In this document: piece by piece, positions 27,819 to 37,961 of the stretch
Layout: every line of letters starts with the position of its first letter
Numbering within the stretch: position 1 is the stretch's first letter
Source of the DNA: Nitrincola sp048264025
Lineage (GTDB): Bacteria; Pseudomonadota; Gammaproteobacteria; Pseudomonadales; Balneatricaceae
DNA length: 64,000 nucleotides
Reading direction: 5' to 3'
Assembly (NCBI RefSeq): GCF_048264025.1
Contig: NZ_JBLXDN010000002.1
Coordinates: 186,001-250,000 of the forward strand
Translations under genes and position numbers: made by a program
Notes under the pieces: model-generated
Told to the model about the DNA's origin: nothing
What the model saw: the letters and a program-made list of their open reading frames with translations, nothing else
The model's database searches: none

Positions 27819-28874
27819 ATGTTCAGATTACTGCTAATTGCATCAGCCTTTTTTATTCTGCCCGGCTGCAATGATTCACATACCGAGCAACAGACACCGA
27901 CGGTTCCTCTAGTGAGGTTGTTACAGATAAGTCCTGACTCTACTACAGCTGAACGTTATTTTCCGGCGCGCCTGGAGGCTGCGCAGGCGGCTGATTTGTC
28001 ATTTCAAGTGTCGGGCAAACTGGTGCACTTTCCTGTCATCAAAGGTGATCAGATCCGCAAAGGAGAATTGATCGCTGGTCTGGATCAGACTGACTATCAA
28101 TTGTTGTTGGAATCAACACGTGTAGCCTATGCACAAGCCGAACGTGATCTGAACAGGTTAGAACAATTACGCAGTCAGAATCATGTTTCACAAGCGCAAT
28201 TGGATGAGGCCCGTACAGTATATGACCGAGCGTCTGTTGAACTGGATCGTGCCAAGCAGAATCTGATTTATACCGAAATATTTGCACCCTATGATGCCTT
28301 AATAGCCGATCGCATGGCGGATAAATTTACGCAGTTAGCCGCGGGCACCCCCTTGGTGCGTATTCAGGATTTAAGTCGCATTGAAGTTGAGATAGCGGTA
28401 CCGGAAATGCTGCTGCCACAAGTGCAGGATCCCGCTGGTTATTATGTCACGGCCACGCTGCCGTCAGTACCGGATCGGCAGTTTGAGCTGAGTTTCAAAG
28501 AATACGCCACTGAGCCAGACCCACGCTCGCGCACCTATCGAGTTACCTTTGATATGGAGAACCCGACAGACCTGCGATTATTACCCGGTATGAGTGCCAC
28601 CGTACGGGTGGCGCTGATTCAAGATAAAAACCCATTACCTGTATTGCCCTTGCATGCCCTGGTGGGTGAAGGCGATCAAACGCAGGTGTTTGTGTATGAT
28701 CCAGACGCTCAGCAGGTGGCTCTTCGGGCTGTGATTACCGGACGATTAATGGCTGAAGGCATAGAAATTCTGGAGGGAATTCAGCGTGGTGAATGGGTGG
28801 TTGCAACTGGAGCAGGCTTTCTAAGTGACGGTATGCAGGTGCGTGCGGATCTGGATCAGCAGGAGCAGCGTTGA
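27819..28874 (+). CDS. RND efflux periplasmic adaptor lipoprotein (system 1)
   Basis: A 351-residue membrane-fusion protein linking an RND pump to an outer-membrane channel. The N-terminus is a lipoprotein signal with lipobox LPGC (Cys17). A lipoyl-like part (FQVSGKLVHFPVIKGDQIRKGELIAGLD) and a helical hairpin (residues about 95-150) follow. The second lipoyl half and beta-barrel complete it. It overlaps the pump gene (TGATG), so the pair is coupled. No outer-membrane channel gene or regulator is nearby; TolC encoded elsewhere would serve. Confidence 0.92.
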   Translation: MFRLLLIASAFFILPGCNDSHTEQQTPTVPLVRLLQISPDSTTAERYFPARLEAAQAADLSFQVSGKLVHFPVIKGDQIRKGELIAGLDQTDYQLLLESTRVAYAQAERDLNRLEQLRSQNHVSQAQLDEARTVYDRASVELDRAKQNLIYTEIFAPYDALIADRMADKFTQLAAGTPLVRIQDLSRIEVEIAVPEMLLPQVQDPAGYYVTATLPSVPDRQFELSFKEYATEPDPRSRTYRVTFDMENPTDLRLLPGMSATVRVALIQDKNPLPVLPLHALVGEGDQTQVFVYDPDAQQVALRAVITGRLMAEGIEILEGIQRGEWVVATGAGFLSDGMQVRADLDQQEQR

Positions 28875-31800
28875 TGGATATTGCACGCGCATCGATTGAT
28901 AAGCCAGTCAACACCTGGTTATTAATTTTGATCTGTTTATTGGGAGGGGTCTGGGCTGTTCTGACGCTGCCGCAACTGGAAGATCCCGAGTTTACCATCA
29001 AGGAAGCGATTATACTGACACCTTACCCAGGCGCATCGGCTCAGGAGGTGGAGCTGGAAGTTACGGATCAGTTGGAAATCGCGTTGCAAGAGATGCCGCA
29101 ACTGAAGCGTTTAACATCCCGTTCCATGCCGGGACTGTCAGAAATAACGGTTGAAATCAAAGATGCCTTTCGTTCGGCTGATCTGCCTCAGGTCTGGGAT
29201 GAGTTGCGACGCAAAGTACAGGATACCCAGCCTAACCTGCCGCCTGGCGCAGGGCCTTCGCGTGTGAATGATAGTTTTGGCGACGTTTTCGGCCTGTATT
29301 ATGCTGTGACGGCACCCGGATTCGAAGTGGCTGAGCTGCGTGATTTTGCCCGTGAATTACGCCGGGTTGCACTACGCGTTCCGGGTGTTGCCAAGGTGGT
29401 GATCAACGGTGAACGCGACGAGCGTATCCTTATCGAAATTCCCCAGACGGTTTTGATTCAGCTGGGCCTGAGTCCGGAGCAACTGGCTGGGCGTCTGCAA
29501 CTGCAAAATGCTGTTATTGATGCAGGGCGTCAGACACTCGATGACTTGGCGGTGCGAGTTGTCCCTACGGGCGACTTCGACAGTCTGGAGCAGATACGTA
29601 ACCTATTTATTACCACGCCATCCGGCGATACCTTGCGCTTGGGCGATGTGGCTGTCATCTCGCGTGATTATCATGAACAGCCTCGGCAGTTGATCCGCTT
29701 TGCTGGTGAAGATGCGGTCACCATCGGTATTGCAGCGACGGGCGATAGTAACATTGTTGAAGTGGGTCATGCAGTGGAGGCCGCGCTCACCGGGCATATG
29801 ACAGCACTGCCGTTGGGCGTATCCCTGCAACCTATCTATCAACAGCACCATATCGTCGAACGCTCACTGAATGCGTTTATGCTCAATTTGCTGATGTCCG
29901 TATCGATCGTCATTCTGGTGCTTTGTCTGTTTTTAGGCTGGCGTGCCGGAATCGTCGTGGGAAGTGCACTGTTACTGACGGTTACCGGAACGCTGTTTCT
30001 GATGAAGGTCACTGGTTTGCAAATGCAACGGGTTTCGTTGGGGGCATTGATTATTGCCATGGGTATGCTGGTGGACAATGCCATTGTTGTTGCCGAAGGT
30101 ATGCTGGTGCGGATGCAGCAGGGGCGTAGTGCGCGGGAAGCGGCTAGCGGGATTACCGGACAGACGCAGATGCCCCTGTTGGCGGCAACCCTTATCGGTA
30201 TTCTGGCGTTTTCGGGCATAGGCCTGTCGCAGGATGTCACCGGTGAATATACCTTATCTTTGTTTGTGGTGATTGGATTATCATTGCTACTGAGTTGGAT
30301 TTTGGCGATTACCGTTGTCCCTTTGCTGGCCAGCCTGTTGTTTGTCAGCCAAACCGAAGGCACCGCAACACCTGCTCCAGCTGCAGGTTCGTCAGGATAC
30401 CGTGGTCTGTTATTACGGGTGCTGCGTCATCGCCGTGTGACTTTGCTGGGATTGCTAGGGTTTACCGGTATCAGTTTTGTTGCCTTTACCCAAGTGCCAC
30501 AGATTTTTTTCCCTAATGCGCAGACAGAGGTTTTTTATCTCAATTACTGGCGGGAGCAGGGTACAGATATTCGTGCGACTGACCATGATCTGGCGTCACT
30601 GAGTGCCTTTGTCAGTGAGCTGGAGGGTGTAGAACAGGTAACCAGTGTTGCCGGTATGGGCGCGGCGCGGATGATGCTGGTGTATCAGCCGGAACGCACC
30701 AATCCAGCCTATGGCCAGTTGATTATTACTGCCAGTTCAATACAACAGATTGAGCTGTTGACCCAGCAGATCGAAACAGAGCTGCAGCAATACCCTCAGG
30801 CTCAGGCCTGGGTGGAGCGAGTTCGTTTGGGGCCTGGAAAGGGAGCACCGGTTCAGGCACGTTTTAAAGGCGAGGACCCGCAAGTGCTACGACAACTGGC
30901 GGAAGCCGCCAAGCAGGTGTTTCGTGACAGTCAGCACTTGACGCATCTACGTACTGACTGGCGTCAGCCTGAGCGTGTGATCGTGCCGCATCTGGCCGAT
31001 GATCGTGCCAGTGTGCTGGGCGTAAGCCGTCAGGATCTGGCCCAATCCCTGTCAATGATCACCACCGGACAAACGCTGGGATTATACCGTGAGGGAGATC
31101 GTCTGATTCCGTTGTTGTTACGCGCCCCTGCGAATGAGCGGGGCCGGGCGACGCAGCTTCAGGATCGGATGATCTGGAGTCAGGCAGCGGATCACTTCAT
31201 ACCGGCTAGTGAGGTAGTAGACCGCTTTGAAACCCGGCAGGAAGAGGCGCTGATATTGCGACGTGATATGCAACGCACGCTCACTGTCAGTGCGGACCCT
31301 TTGCCGGGGGTAAATGTGGCCGCTGCGTTTGCTGAGCTGCGAGGAGATATTGAGGCCTTAGCCCTGCCACCTGGCTATCAGTTGGAATGGGGGGGCGAGC
31401 ATGAGAGCTCTGGTGATGCCCAGCGTGCCTTGGCTAGCCAGCTACCTTTGAGCCTTCTGGCGATGATGCTGATCTCAATATTGCTGTTTGCACGACTGAA
31501 ACAACCCTTAATTATCTGGCTTTGTGTACCCATGGCCATTTGTGGCGTGACCTGGGGATTGTTAGTGACGGGGATGTCATTTGGTTTTATGGCGCTGTTA
31601 GGTATGCTCAGTCTGTCAGGCATGTTGATTAAAAATGCCATCGTGCTGGTGGATGAAATTGATCAGCGTATTGCTCAGGGTGAATCACCTGCCGAGGCGC
31701 TGATCGAAGGCAGTGTGTCGCGCTTGAGGCCCGTCGTTCTGGCGGCAATTACCACTATTCTGGGCATGCTGCCGCTGGCATTTGATGTGTTCTTTGCTGA

Positions 31801-31936
31801 TATGGCCGTGACCATTATGAGTGGTCTGGCCTTCGCGACGCTCCTGACTTTGCTGGCGGTACCGGCCTTGTACAGCCTGTTCTTCCATATCCGCCAGCCA
31901 GTTGCCAGTCGCGCTGAAGTTGCTGAAAGTCGCTGA
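28874..31936 (+). CDS. RND efflux permease (system 1)
   Basis: A 1020-residue proton-driven pump of the AcrB/HAE family with 12 membrane helices and two large periplasmic loops. The proton-relay helix 4 reads GMLVDNAIVVAEG, keeping one of the two aspartates found in AcrB and replacing the second with Asn. Helix 10 keeps the lysine (GMLIKNAIVLVDE). The true start is ATG 28874, overlapping the adaptor stop; a TTG three bases earlier is less likely. Similar to TriC/MexK-type pumps in helix 4. The substrate is unknown. It ends two bases from the stop of the second RND permease on the other strand. Confidence 0.92.
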   Translation: MDIARASIDKPVNTWLLILICLLGGVWAVLTLPQLEDPEFTIKEAIILTPYPGASAQEVELEVTDQLEIALQEMPQLKRLTSRSMPGLSEITVEIKDAFRSADLPQVWDELRRKVQDTQPNLPPGAGPSRVNDSFGDVFGLYYAVTAPGFEVAELRDFARELRRVALRVPGVAKVVINGERDERILIEIPQTVLIQLGLSPEQLAGRLQLQNAVIDAGRQTLDDLAVRVVPTGDFDSLEQIRNLFITTPSGDTLRLGDVAVISRDYHEQPRQLIRFAGEDAVTIGIAATGDSNIVEVGHAVEAALTGHMTALPLGVSLQPIYQQHHIVERSLNAFMLNLLMSVSIVILVLCLFLGWRAGIVVGSALLLTVTGTLFLMKVTGLQMQRVSLGALIIAMGMLVDNAIVVAEGMLVRMQQGRSAREAASGITGQTQMPLLAATLIGILAFSGIGLSQDVTGEYTLSLFVVIGLSLLLSWILAITVVPLLASLLFVSQTEGTATPAPAAGSSGYRGLLLRVLRHRRVTLLGLLGFTGISFVAFTQVPQIFFPNAQTEVFYLNYWREQGTDIRATDHDLASLSAFVSELEGVEQVTSVAGMGAARMMLVYQPERTNPAYGQLIITASSIQQIELLTQQIETELQQYPQAQAWVERVRLGPGKGAPVQARFKGEDPQVLRQLAEAAKQVFRDSQHLTHLRTDWRQPERVIVPHLADDRASVLGVSRQDLAQSLSMITTGQTLGLYREGDRLIPLLLRAPANERGRATQLQDRMIWSQAADHFIPASEVVDRFETRQEEALILRRDMQRTLTVSADPLPGVNVAAAFAELRGDIEALALPPGYQLEWGGEHESSGDAQRALASQLPLSLLAMMLISILLFARLKQPLIIWLCVPMAICGVTWGLLVTGMSFGFMALLGMLSLSGMLIKNAIVLVDEIDQRIAQGESPAEALIEGSVSRLRPVVLAAITTILGMLPLAFDVFFADMAVTIMSGLAFATLLTLLAVPALYSLFFHIRQPVASRAEVAESR

Positions 31937-31938
31937 AA

Positions 31939-34900
31939 TTAGCGCTTCAGCACTTTGGTGCCCAGCAACAACATGCAGGGCGTCAGCAACAGCGTCAATA
32001 GTGTGGCGAACGCCAGACCTCCGGCGATGGCGCTGGATAGTTGTGTCCACCATTGTGTTGAGGGTGCGCCAAAGCCCAAGCTGGGTTCAAGCAGATTGAC
32101 ATTCACTCCCAGCACCATCGGTATCAGCCCTAAGATAGTGGTGATGGCGGTCAGCAGCACAGGGCGCAGGCGCAGCACGCCGGTTTCCAGTGCCGCTGTG
32201 TAAGCGCTCATGCCTTCCTGGCGCAGGGTGTTATAAGTGTCTATAAGAATAATGTTGTTATTAACCACAATACCGGCCAGCGCAATAATACCCATGCCTA
32301 CCATTACCACACCAAAGGATTGGCCATTGATCAATAATCCCAGTAATACGCCAGCGGTAGAAAAAACGACAGCTGACAACACTAAGATGGTCTGATAAAA
32401 GCTGTTGAACTGTATCAGCAGAATCAGCAGCATCAGCAAAATAGCGATAATGAAGGCTGAGATAAGAAACTGTGAGGCCTCTTGTTGGTCGGCATCCTCC
32501 CCGCCAGTGCGTATTTGCACACCTTCAGGCAACTGGTCAAAGTGACTGTTGAGTGCGGTCAACCGTTCATCCAGCTGGAAACCCTCGGCCAGATCGGCTT
32601 GGAGTGTCAGAGTCCGGACACCATCCACACGATGCAGATTACCAACACGTGGCGCCGGTTCCAGATCGACAAAGTGGATCAGTGGCACCTGTCCACGGTT
32701 GGTGTTGATGGTTAAACGTGAGAGTTGATCGATAGAGCGCCAGTCTGCCGGTAGCCTTACGCGGATATCCACTTCATCGGTGGCATCTTCTGGGCGGTAG
32801 GTGGCCAGCATCAGGCCGTTGGTGACCAGTTGTACCGCATTGCCCACACTCAATACATCGGCTCCCATTCGGGCCGCCGCTTCACGATCCACCTGCAGCC
32901 GCCACTCAATACCCGGTAGGGTACGGTCATCTTCTATATCTACAAAACCACCCAGTTCCTGCATCAGAGCCCGGATTTGGGTCACGGCCTGTTCAGCCAG
33001 TTGTGGATCCTGGGCACTGATGAGCAGTTCGACCGGTTTGCCTTCTCCTGGCCCCATATCCTGCTTGCGAAACTCCAGTTCGATACCATGGATGTCCCGG
33101 GTCAGTTCGCGCAACGATTGAATAACAGACTCGGAAGCTCGGCGCTGGTGCCAGTCGATTAAGCGGAACTGCAGAATACCTATAACGTCGGTGCCCATTT
33201 GCATCGATGGCATGGCAAAACTACGGGCATAAACCGACTCGACCTCCGGATAATGGTTCAGACGAGCTTCCACTCGCTTCAGTAGATCATCTTTTTCATA
33301 CACGGAAAGATCACCGCGCGCACGGACTTGCAGCTGCAGGGTTTCCGGTTCGATATCTGGAAAGAATTCAACGCCGTGGTTGAGACGACCATAGGCGGCA
33401 TAGATCAACATAATCAGTAACAGCATGCCGAGCAGGGTCAACCAGGGGGCTTTGAGCAGGGTTGATAGCAAGCGCCGGTAAGCGTGGGTAAAAAGTCCGG
33501 CCTGGGTTTCTTCCTTGGGCACACGACCTGAGAGTATGCCGCCCATGGTTGGCAGAAAGATCAGTGCCATAGCCAGAGACGCCAGCAGGCAGAGAATCAC
33601 CGTAGCAGGAAGGTACTTCATGAACTCTCCTACCACGCCGGGCCAGAACAGCAGTGGAATAAACACTGATAGCGTCGTGGCAGTGGAGGCAATAATCGGC
33701 CAGCTCATACGCGTGGCAGCACCTATCCAGGCTTCTTTTGGCTCTTGGCCTTCACGCAGGTGGCGATCGGCCAGTTCACTGACAACGATGGCACCATCGA
33801 CCAGCATGCCGGCTACCAGAATCAGTGAGAAGAGCACAATAATATTCAGTGTGTAACCAACTGCCCAGACCAACAGAATACCGGTTAGAAATGCACCGGG
33901 AATTGTCAGTCCGACCATTACTGCTGACTTTAACCCCATGGTGGCTATGATCAGCATCAGTACCAGCACTACGGCGGTCAACACGTTGTTTAGCAACTCA
34001 TCCAGCATTACCCGGACTTCATCGGACTGGTCCATGATGTAATCGATGCTGATGTCTTCAGGCATTTGTGCACGCGCCTGCTCAACCAGCTCGCGCACCT
34101 GAGTGTTGGTGTCGATGATGTTGGCACCGGCACGCTTACTGATTTCCAGTACAATACCTGGCTGACCGTTAATGCGGGCAAAACCTGACGGGTCTTTGAA
34201 GGTGCGCTGTAACACCGCAATGTCGGCAAAGGTGATGACTGTGTCGCCGTCAACTTTCACCGGCATGCTGAGTACATCATCCAGATTTTCGATGACCCCA
34301 GGTACTTTCATCGACATGCGTCCGGCACCTGTATCGAGGCTGCCAGCGGCCACCAGACGGTTATTACGGGAGACAAGATCAAATAACTGGGTGTAATCTA
34401 TCTGGTAGCTGTCGAGTACCTGGGGATTAACAATAATTTCCAGCAGATCTTCTCGGTCACCGCCGATATCCACTTCAAGGACTTCAGGGATGCCTTCAAT
34501 CAGCTCTTTCAGACGCCGTGCCATGTAGACCAGTTCGGCTTCAGACACAGGACCGGATAGGGCAACGGACAGCACTGGGAACAGGGCTACGTTGATTTCA
34601 TGCACACTGGGTTCATCAGCCTCTGAAGGGAGGTTTGACTGGGCGGTATCAACTTTTTCGCGAACGTTTTGTAATGCGCTTTGAGGATCGAAACCGGCAT
34701 CAAACTCGAGCATGACCGATGCATGGCCTTCGCTGCTGGTTGAGGTCATCTTCTTGACCCCCTCCAGTGAACGTAACTCCTGCTCCATTGGACGGATCAG
34801 CAGGCGTTCACCATCTTCCGGACTGATGCCTTCAAGACTCATCGACACATACATCATCGGAATGACGACATCTGGATTGGCTTCTTTGGGAATGATCTGA

Positions 34901-34989
34901 TAGGCGGCAAGCCCACCCAACATCAAGAATATAAACAGGGTCAGGGTGGCGCGGCCGCGAAACAATGCGGCACGGATCAGAGACTCCAT
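31939..34989 (-). CDS. RND efflux permease (system 2)
   Basis: A 1016-residue RND pump, 12 helices. The N-terminal MESLIRAALFRGRATLTLF and the repeated QSALQNVREKVDTAQSNLP fit HAE-type pumps. Helix 4 is GMLVDGAIVVSELADRH, with a single Asp. Helix 10 reads GIVVNNNIILIDTYN, where Asn replaces the lysine of AcrB, so the proton pathway differs from AcrB. The start is ATG 34989, one base after the adaptor stop; a longer frame reaching 35040 would overlap the adaptor. Substrate not deducible. It is convergent with system 1 with no terminator between. Confidence 0.92.
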   Translation of the reverse strand: MESLIRAALFRGRATLTLFIFLMLGGLAAYQIIPKEANPDVVIPMMYVSMSLEGISPEDGERLLIRPMEQELRSLEGVKKMTSTSSEGHASVMLEFDAGFDPQSALQNVREKVDTAQSNLPSEADEPSVHEINVALFPVLSVALSGPVSEAELVYMARRLKELIEGIPEVLEVDIGGDREDLLEIIVNPQVLDSYQIDYTQLFDLVSRNNRLVAAGSLDTGAGRMSMKVPGVIENLDDVLSMPVKVDGDTVITFADIAVLQRTFKDPSGFARINGQPGIVLEISKRAGANIIDTNTQVRELVEQARAQMPEDISIDYIMDQSDEVRVMLDELLNNVLTAVVLVLMLIIATMGLKSAVMVGLTIPGAFLTGILLVWAVGYTLNIIVLFSLILVAGMLVDGAIVVSELADRHLREGQEPKEAWIGAATRMSWPIIASTATTLSVFIPLLFWPGVVGEFMKYLPATVILCLLASLAMALIFLPTMGGILSGRVPKEETQAGLFTHAYRRLLSTLLKAPWLTLLGMLLLIMLIYAAYGRLNHGVEFFPDIEPETLQLQVRARGDLSVYEKDDLLKRVEARLNHYPEVESVYARSFAMPSMQMGTDVIGILQFRLIDWHQRRASESVIQSLRELTRDIHGIELEFRKQDMGPGEGKPVELLISAQDPQLAEQAVTQIRALMQELGGFVDIEDDRTLPGIEWRLQVDREAAARMGADVLSVGNAVQLVTNGLMLATYRPEDATDEVDIRVRLPADWRSIDQLSRLTINTNRGQVPLIHFVDLEPAPRVGNLHRVDGVRTLTLQADLAEGFQLDERLTALNSHFDQLPEGVQIRTGGEDADQQEASQFLISAFIIAILLMLLILLIQFNSFYQTILVLSAVVFSTAGVLLGLLINGQSFGVVMVGMGIIALAGIVVNNNIILIDTYNTLRQEGMSAYTAALETGVLRLRPVLLTAITTILGLIPMVLGVNVNLLEPSLGFGAPSTQWWTQLSSAIAGGLAFATLLTLLLTPCMLLLGTKVLKR

Positions 34990-34990
34990 A

Positions 34991-36082
34991 TCAGTCTGAC
35001 TCCACTTGAACGGCGGTAACCTGTTCGCCTTCACTGACAAAACCGGCGCCCTGGGTTACCAGCTTGATTTCAGCAGGCAAGCCACTGACCCAGACACCAC
35101 CGGTGTCTAGGCTGAGAATCTGCACTGGCATGAACTGCATGATTTGTTCATCGTTGATGATGCGGACACCGGTTTGTCCTGTGCTGTCCAACGCCAGTAG
35201 TGCGGGTGAAAACCTGTGTGCTGACAGATCGGGTAATAGAATACTAATCGTAGCGCTGGCCCCGGCTACGCGACGCAATTCCGGATTATCTATCTGGGCT
35301 TCAATACGATAACTGCGCGTGGCGCTATCAGCTACATGGGCGATAAAGCTGATTTTTCCTGTCAGTTGGCCTCCGTCCAGCAGTTGGGCTTCGGTGGTCA
35401 ACCCTTCGGACAGTTGGCTGGCTTTTTGTTGTGGGATATCGGCGGTTAGTTTCAAGGTGCGTGTATCGGCCAGGCTCACCAGGGCATCACCTGGTTGTAT
35501 GCTGTTGCCAACCTCAATCGGTAAAGACTCAATAAAACCATCGAAGGGGGCTAAGATTTGTGTATGTTGCAGCTCCATACTTACTCGGTCTCGTTCTGCA
35601 CGGGTGCTGGCAACCAGGGCCTGCTGATTTAACAGCGCTGTTTCCGAGGATAGGTTCTGGCTTTTCAGACGCTCAGTTGCCTGCAGATTGGCTTCAGCAA
35701 GTCGCAGGTCAGCTTCAGCACGTTGTAGCTGTGCCTGACGGTCTTCCTGATCCAATGAAATAATCAGCTCACCAGCTTTAACGGCTTGACCCTGGCGGAC
35801 ATGCCAGGCTTCGACCTGGCTGTTGATCCGACTTGTCAGGGTGCTTTGTCGATAGGGTACCAACTGACCTTGCACTTGGAGACGGGGGTGGTAGGTGCTA
35901 GCTTGCAGTATCTGTATTTCCACAACAGGGCGTTCAGCTTCCTGACTAGCAGGGGTAAATTCAGGTGCATCAGTGGCGAGGGTGTAAACTGAGCCGCTGA
36001 GTAACCATATTGCCAATAAAGCGGCAAGCAACAGGGCTAATGCAAGCGAAAAATGCGATGAACGTATCTTTAAAAAAGCCAT
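34991..36082 (-). CDS. RND efflux periplasmic adaptor (system 2)
   Basis: A 363-residue membrane-fusion protein with one N-terminal anchor helix (residues about 8-32) instead of a lipobox. The lipoyl half-motif NSQVEAWHVRQGQAVKAGELIISLDQED is seen in parts, followed by a helical hairpin rich in Arg, Ala and Gln (about 95-150) and the second lipoyl half. I start at MAFLKIRSS because AGGGA lies nine bases upstream; the frame is open 16 codons earlier. The permease start follows the stop after one base, so the two form an operon. Confidence 0.9.
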   Translation of the reverse strand: MAFLKIRSSHFSLALALLLAALLAIWLLSGSVYTLATDAPEFTPASQEAERPVVEIQILQASTYHPRLQVQGQLVPYRQSTLTSRINSQVEAWHVRQGQAVKAGELIISLDQEDRQAQLQRAEADLRLAEANLQATERLKSQNLSSETALLNQQALVASTRAERDRVSMELQHTQILAPFDGFIESLPIEVGNSIQPGDALVSLADTRTLKLTADIPQQKASQLSEGLTTEAQLLDGGQLTGKISFIAHVADSATRSYRIEAQIDNPELRRVAGASATISILLPDLSAHRFSPALLALDSTGQTGVRIINDEQIMQFMPVQILSLDTGGVWVSGLPAEIKLVTQGAGFVSEGEQVTAVQVESD

Positions 36083-36253
36083 GAAAAAGTGTCCCTGTGT
36101 CCGGTCAGATAGCAGTCTACAGCATAGCAAGTTGCAGCAGGGTGTTAAACGTATGAGAAGTGAGTTTATTGGCTATAACGGTTCCTATTTCACAGGTTTG
36201 CGGGTATGTTTTACCCACACTTGAAGACTAATTGGTTGGAGGTCAATAATCCC

Positions 36254-37183
36254 ATGACAGCTCAAAAGTTTCGCCTGGTCACACGCAGTGATTTTGATGG
36301 ACTGGTTTGTGCCGTATTACTGAAGCATCTGGATCTGATTGACGATATCAAATTTGTGCATCCCAAAGATATGCAGGACGGCAGTGTGGCTATCTCCGCC
36401 ACCGATATCTCAACCAACCTGCCCTATGTCGAGGGTGTGTATCTGGCATTTGACCACCACCTGTCTGAAACTCTGCGTAATGAGAAACGCGACAATCATA
36501 TTATTGATCCTGATGCCCCCTCAGCCGCGCGCGTGGTGTGGAAATATTATGGTGCTCACGAAGCCTTCCCGCCTGAATGGGATGAAATGATGGACGCCGT
36601 GGATAAAGGCGATTCGGCGCAATTTGAGCCAGAAGAAGTACTGAATCCACAAGGCTGGCCCTTGTTGAATTTTTTGATGGATGCGCGTACCGGTTTAGGG
36701 CGTTTTCGTGAGTTCCGTATCTCCAATTACAACCTTATGATGGATTTGATCGATTACTGTAAAAATCACAATATTGATGAAATCATTTCTTTGCCAGATG
36801 TTAAAGAGCGTGTAGACCTGTATTTTGAGCAGGAAACCAAGTTCAAGGAGCAGATTAAGCGTTGTGCAACGGTTCACGGCAATTTGGTGGTATTGGATCT
36901 GCGTAATGAAGAGATAATATACGCCGGTAACCGCTTCATGATTTATGCACTTTTTCCTCAGTGCAATATTTCTATCCATGTCCTTTGGGGACTGAAGCAG
37001 CAGAACACCGTGTTTGCCACAGGTAAATCCATCTTTGATCGCAGTTCTAAAACCAATGTTGGTGAACTCATGCTGAAATACGGCGGTGGAGGGCATCAGG
37101 CGGCAGGTACCTGTCAGGTGGCTAACGATCAGGCTGAAACGGTTCTCAACGAGCTGATTGTGCAGATTAATCAGGACGGTTGA
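36254..37183 (+). CDS. DHH/DHHA1-family phosphoesterase (exopolyphosphatase-like)
   Basis: A 309-residue member of the DHH superfamily of Mn/Mg phosphoesterases, which includes exopolyphosphatases, RecJ and nanoRNases. The catalytic motifs are RSDFDGLVCA at the start, FDHH near residue 82, and a C-terminal GGGGHQAAGTC that matches the DHHA1 GGGH element. Members like this are often labelled exopolyphosphatase, but oligonucleotide or cyclic-dinucleotide substrates cannot be excluded. I use ATG 36254 (MTAQKF); a GGAGG lies 11 bases upstream, a little far. It stands alone, followed by a palindromic repeat. Confidence 0.85.
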   Translation: MTAQKFRLVTRSDFDGLVCAVLLKHLDLIDDIKFVHPKDMQDGSVAISATDISTNLPYVEGVYLAFDHHLSETLRNEKRDNHIIDPDAPSAARVVWKYYGAHEAFPPEWDEMMDAVDKGDSAQFEPEEVLNPQGWPLLNFLMDARTGLGRFREFRISNYNLMMDLIDYCKNHNIDEIISLPDVKERVDLYFEQETKFKEQIKRCATVHGNLVVLDLRNEEIIYAGNRFMIYALFPQCNISIHVLWGLKQQNTVFATGKSIFDRSSKTNVGELMLKYGGGGHQAAGTCQVANDQAETVLNELIVQINQDG

Positions 37184-37197
37184 TTTTCATGTGTCCA

Positions 37198-37303
37198 GGG
37201 CCTAATGGGCCAGATCTGTCTGCCACGCCGTGAACCCATCCTTGGGGGCTCCGGTGCGCCATCCATGGCGCACAGGGTCAGACAGATCCGATCCCATCAG
37301 CCC
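37198..37303. repeat. Palindromic intergenic repeat, copy 3 (about 106 bases)
   Basis: Outer arms GGGCCTAATGGGCCAGATCT and their partner near 37283-37303 enclose a GTGCGCCATCCATGGCGCAC hairpin. The whole element is the inverted counterpart of the repeat at 26111-26217, with the same length and order and most positions identical around CACGCCGT, AACCCATCC and TGGGGGCTC. It lies 15 bases after the DHH gene stop and occupies the gap before the convergent DUF1415 gene. Confidence 0.8.
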
Positions 37304-37403
37304 TTACCAACCTGGGTGCCGGCGTAAAGTCGGTTTGGCATAAGTGCTTCGCGGCCAGACGTTACTGTGACGCGCCAGCACTCAGTAAGTCTGAGGCGAG
37401 AGG

Positions 37404-37961
37404 CTAAAGCCATGGGAAGAGTGCTTGTCGTTCCGCTTCATTCAATTCACCAACACGTCGGATATTGCGTTCAGGTATGCCTTCAGCATCAGGATGACGC
37501 TCAATCGCATCAGCGACACTCGCCTCTCTTAGCAGATGAAGTAGTGGGAAAGGCGCTCTGTTGGTCAGATTTTCGGCATCGTCAGACTGGGTGCCGCCAA
37601 ACTGATAGTGCGGATGAAAACTGGCAACCTGATACTGGTCTACACGATCAACTGATACCAGGCAGGCATCCGCCAGATCCAGAAAATCATTGTAATCAAG
37701 AAAGTCTGGCCAGAGGTTCGGAAATGCCAGAATCGTCGTTTCCAGTGTTTCAGGCTGGCTTGCATCAAGACATCCCAACTCTTCAACCATAAGAGCCAGC
37801 GCCTCCGCCTCTGTTGCAACCGTGCTGACCTGTATGCGTATCAGCCCTTCTCGATAAGGCTTGTGTGCAAATGGACATAGATTAAGCCCTATCACCACCT
37901 GTTCCAGCCATTGCTGCACCAGCTGGGTCGCCTGCGGGATATCCTGCGTTGATATTGCCAT
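37404..37961 (-). CDS. DUF1415 family protein
   Basis: A 185-residue protein of the uncharacterised DUF1415 family. It is recognised by VIGLNLCPFAHKPYREG near residues 18-34, FLDYNDFLDLAD, and the C-terminal GIPERNIRRVGELN. A conserved Cys sits in LCPFA. I start at MAISTQD (ATG 37961), with AGAGG about 11 bases upstream; the open frame runs 26 codons further without family resemblance. No function is known. Neighbours are a DHH phosphoesterase and YgiQ, giving no clear hint. Confidence 0.85.
   Translation of the reverse strand: MAISTQDIPQATQLVQQWLEQVVIGLNLCPFAHKPYREGLIRIQVSTVATEAEALALMVEELGCLDASQPETLETTILAFPNLWPDFLDYNDFLDLADACLVSVDRVDQYQVASFHPHYQFGGTQSDDAENLTNRAPFPLLHLLREASVADAIERHPDAEGIPERNIRRVGELNEAERQALFPWL

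Noticed and set aside
37367..37792. 141-residue plus-strand frame opposite DUF1415
   Set aside because: It is antisense to a conserved family gene and has no features of its own.
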